Source: an uncultured Dehalococcoidia bacterium
GTDB lineage: Bacteria; Chloroflexota; Dehalococcoidia; Tepidiformales; Tepidiformaceae
Direction of reading: 5' to 3'
DNA: 5,886 nt
Assembly: GCA_937864275.1 (NCBI GenBank)
Contig: CALMIW010000589.1
Coordinates: 1 to 5,886, forward strand
Shown here: piece after piece, positions 5,408-5,886 of the stretch
How the letters are laid out: every line of letters begins with the position of its first letter
Numbering within the stretch: the first letter of the stretch is position 1
Position numbers and translations under genes: made by a program
The notes under the pieces: generated by a model
Databases searched by the model: none
Seen by the model: the letters and a program-made list of their open reading frames with translations, nothing else
Told to the model about the DNA's origin: nothing

Positions 5408-5886
5408 TCAGTCGGTGGCCGGTACGTGAAGAGCGGGTGACGCGTCCGAGGCCGGTCCGAAGGGCAGCGAGACGGTGAACGTCGCGCCCTCGCCGGGCGG
5501 GCTAACGACAGAGATGGCGCCGCCCATCGCCTCTACGAACTCCTTCGCCATCGCAAGACCGAGCCCCGCGCCGCCGCTATCGCGGTTGCGAGAGGATTCA
5601 CCCCGGTAGAAGCGCTCGAACACGTGCGGGAGATCCTCGGAGGGAATCCCGCCGCCGGTGTCGCTCACGCTGACCACCGCCGCCGACGGCTCCGCGGCGA
5701 CGGCGACGCGGACCATGCCGCCCTCCGGGACGTGGCGGACGGCGTTGCGGACGAGGTTCTGGATGACCCGGGCGAGCCGTTCACGGTCGGCCATGGCGGT
5801 CACCGCGGCCGGCGCCTCGCTCGCGACGGCCACTCCCGCCTCGCGCCGGGCGGGCTCGACGAGCGGCGCCGCCCGCTCGCGGACGA
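5408..5886 (-). CDS. Sensor histidine kinase, C-terminal ATPase part (runs off the right edge)
   Basis: The C-terminal 158 residues of a two-component sensor kinase. The frame stays open through base 5886, so the start, sensor region and phosphorylated His box lie outside. The ATP-binding (HATPase_c) domain is complete: N box VIQNLVRNAVRHV, G1 box DTGGGIP, F box FERFYR, and G2 box GAGLGLAMAKEFVEAMGG, followed by GEGATFTVSLPF. The residues before the N box (VRERAAPLVEPARREAGVAV) are the usual linker from the dimerisation helices. The catalytic Asn, the Asp-x-Gly-x-Gly and the Gly-x-Gly-x-Gly motifs are intact, so the kinase should bind ATP. The box pattern resembles the PhoR/BaeS-like transmembrane group. 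The Pro-rich protein gene follows 51 bases downstream. A partner response regulator would be expected outside the window. The signal is unknown. Confidence 0.93.
   Translation of the reverse strand, partial: VRERAAPLVEPARREAGVAVASEAPAAVTAMADRERLARVIQNLVRNAVRHVPEGGMVRVAVAAEPSAAVVSVSDTGGGIPSEDLPHVFERFYRGESSRNRDSGGAGLGLAMAKEFVEAMGGAISVVSPPGEGATFTVSLPFGPASDASPALHVPATD

Noticed and set aside
5392..5408. ACCGCC/GGCGGT 6-base hairpin just after the histidine kinase stop
   Set aside because: The stem is short, the loop is G/C-only and there is no T-run. Such stems are expected by chance in this composition.

Overview
This is a G+C-rich bacterial window (about two thirds G+C by eye, with G/C-dominated third codon positions) holding nine protein genes on both strands with short gaps. 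The F420-type nitroreductase-like protein, the GTG starts, one apparently leaderless gene, and the mix of short-chain dehydrogenase (SDR), vicinal-oxygen-chelate (VOC), EthD-like and ThuA-like proteins fit a Chloroflexota (Dehalococcoidia-like) or Actinomycetota chromosome. No 16S or single-copy marker is present, so this placement is inference. I see no tRNA, rRNA, CRISPR array, insertion sequence, attachment site or plasmid feature.

Layout. The left edge carries the N-terminal two thirds or so of a PP2C-type Ser/Thr protein phosphatase on the minus strand (530 to beyond 1). Divergent from it are a TetR-family regulator (606-1232) and, 51 bases on, an SDR oxidoreductase (1284-2105), probably co-transcribed. 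The 75-base gap between phosphatase and regulator holds a good promoter and three copies of TTCGGACG, a plausible operator region.

A ThuA-like protein (2936-2118, minus) converges on the SDR gene and diverges from a VOC protein (3051-3503) followed by an EthD-like protein (3538-3909). These two look like one small operon. A small exported protein of unknown function (4179-3928, minus) converges on the EthD gene, and its ribosome binding site lies in a possible hairpin. Upstream of it on the same strand is a deazaflavin(F420)-dependent nitroreductase-family protein (4707-4258).

The right part holds a Pro/Ser/Thr-rich protein with an N-terminal membrane segment (5356-4790, minus). It lies directly downstream of the C-terminal ATPase half of a sensor histidine kinase (beyond 5886 to 5408, minus).

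How the genes may work together. The middle block (TetR, SDR, ThuA-like, VOC, EthD-like, F420-type reductase) has the composition of an oxidative or degradative small-molecule locus, but the substrate cannot be read from the sequence. The phosphatase at the left and the histidine kinase at the right are signalling genes of neighbouring units. I see no clear sign of a new defence or mobile system. The observations most worth checking are the repeat-rich regulator promoter, the apparent leaderless start, the hairpin over a ribosome binding site, and the two proteins of unknown function.
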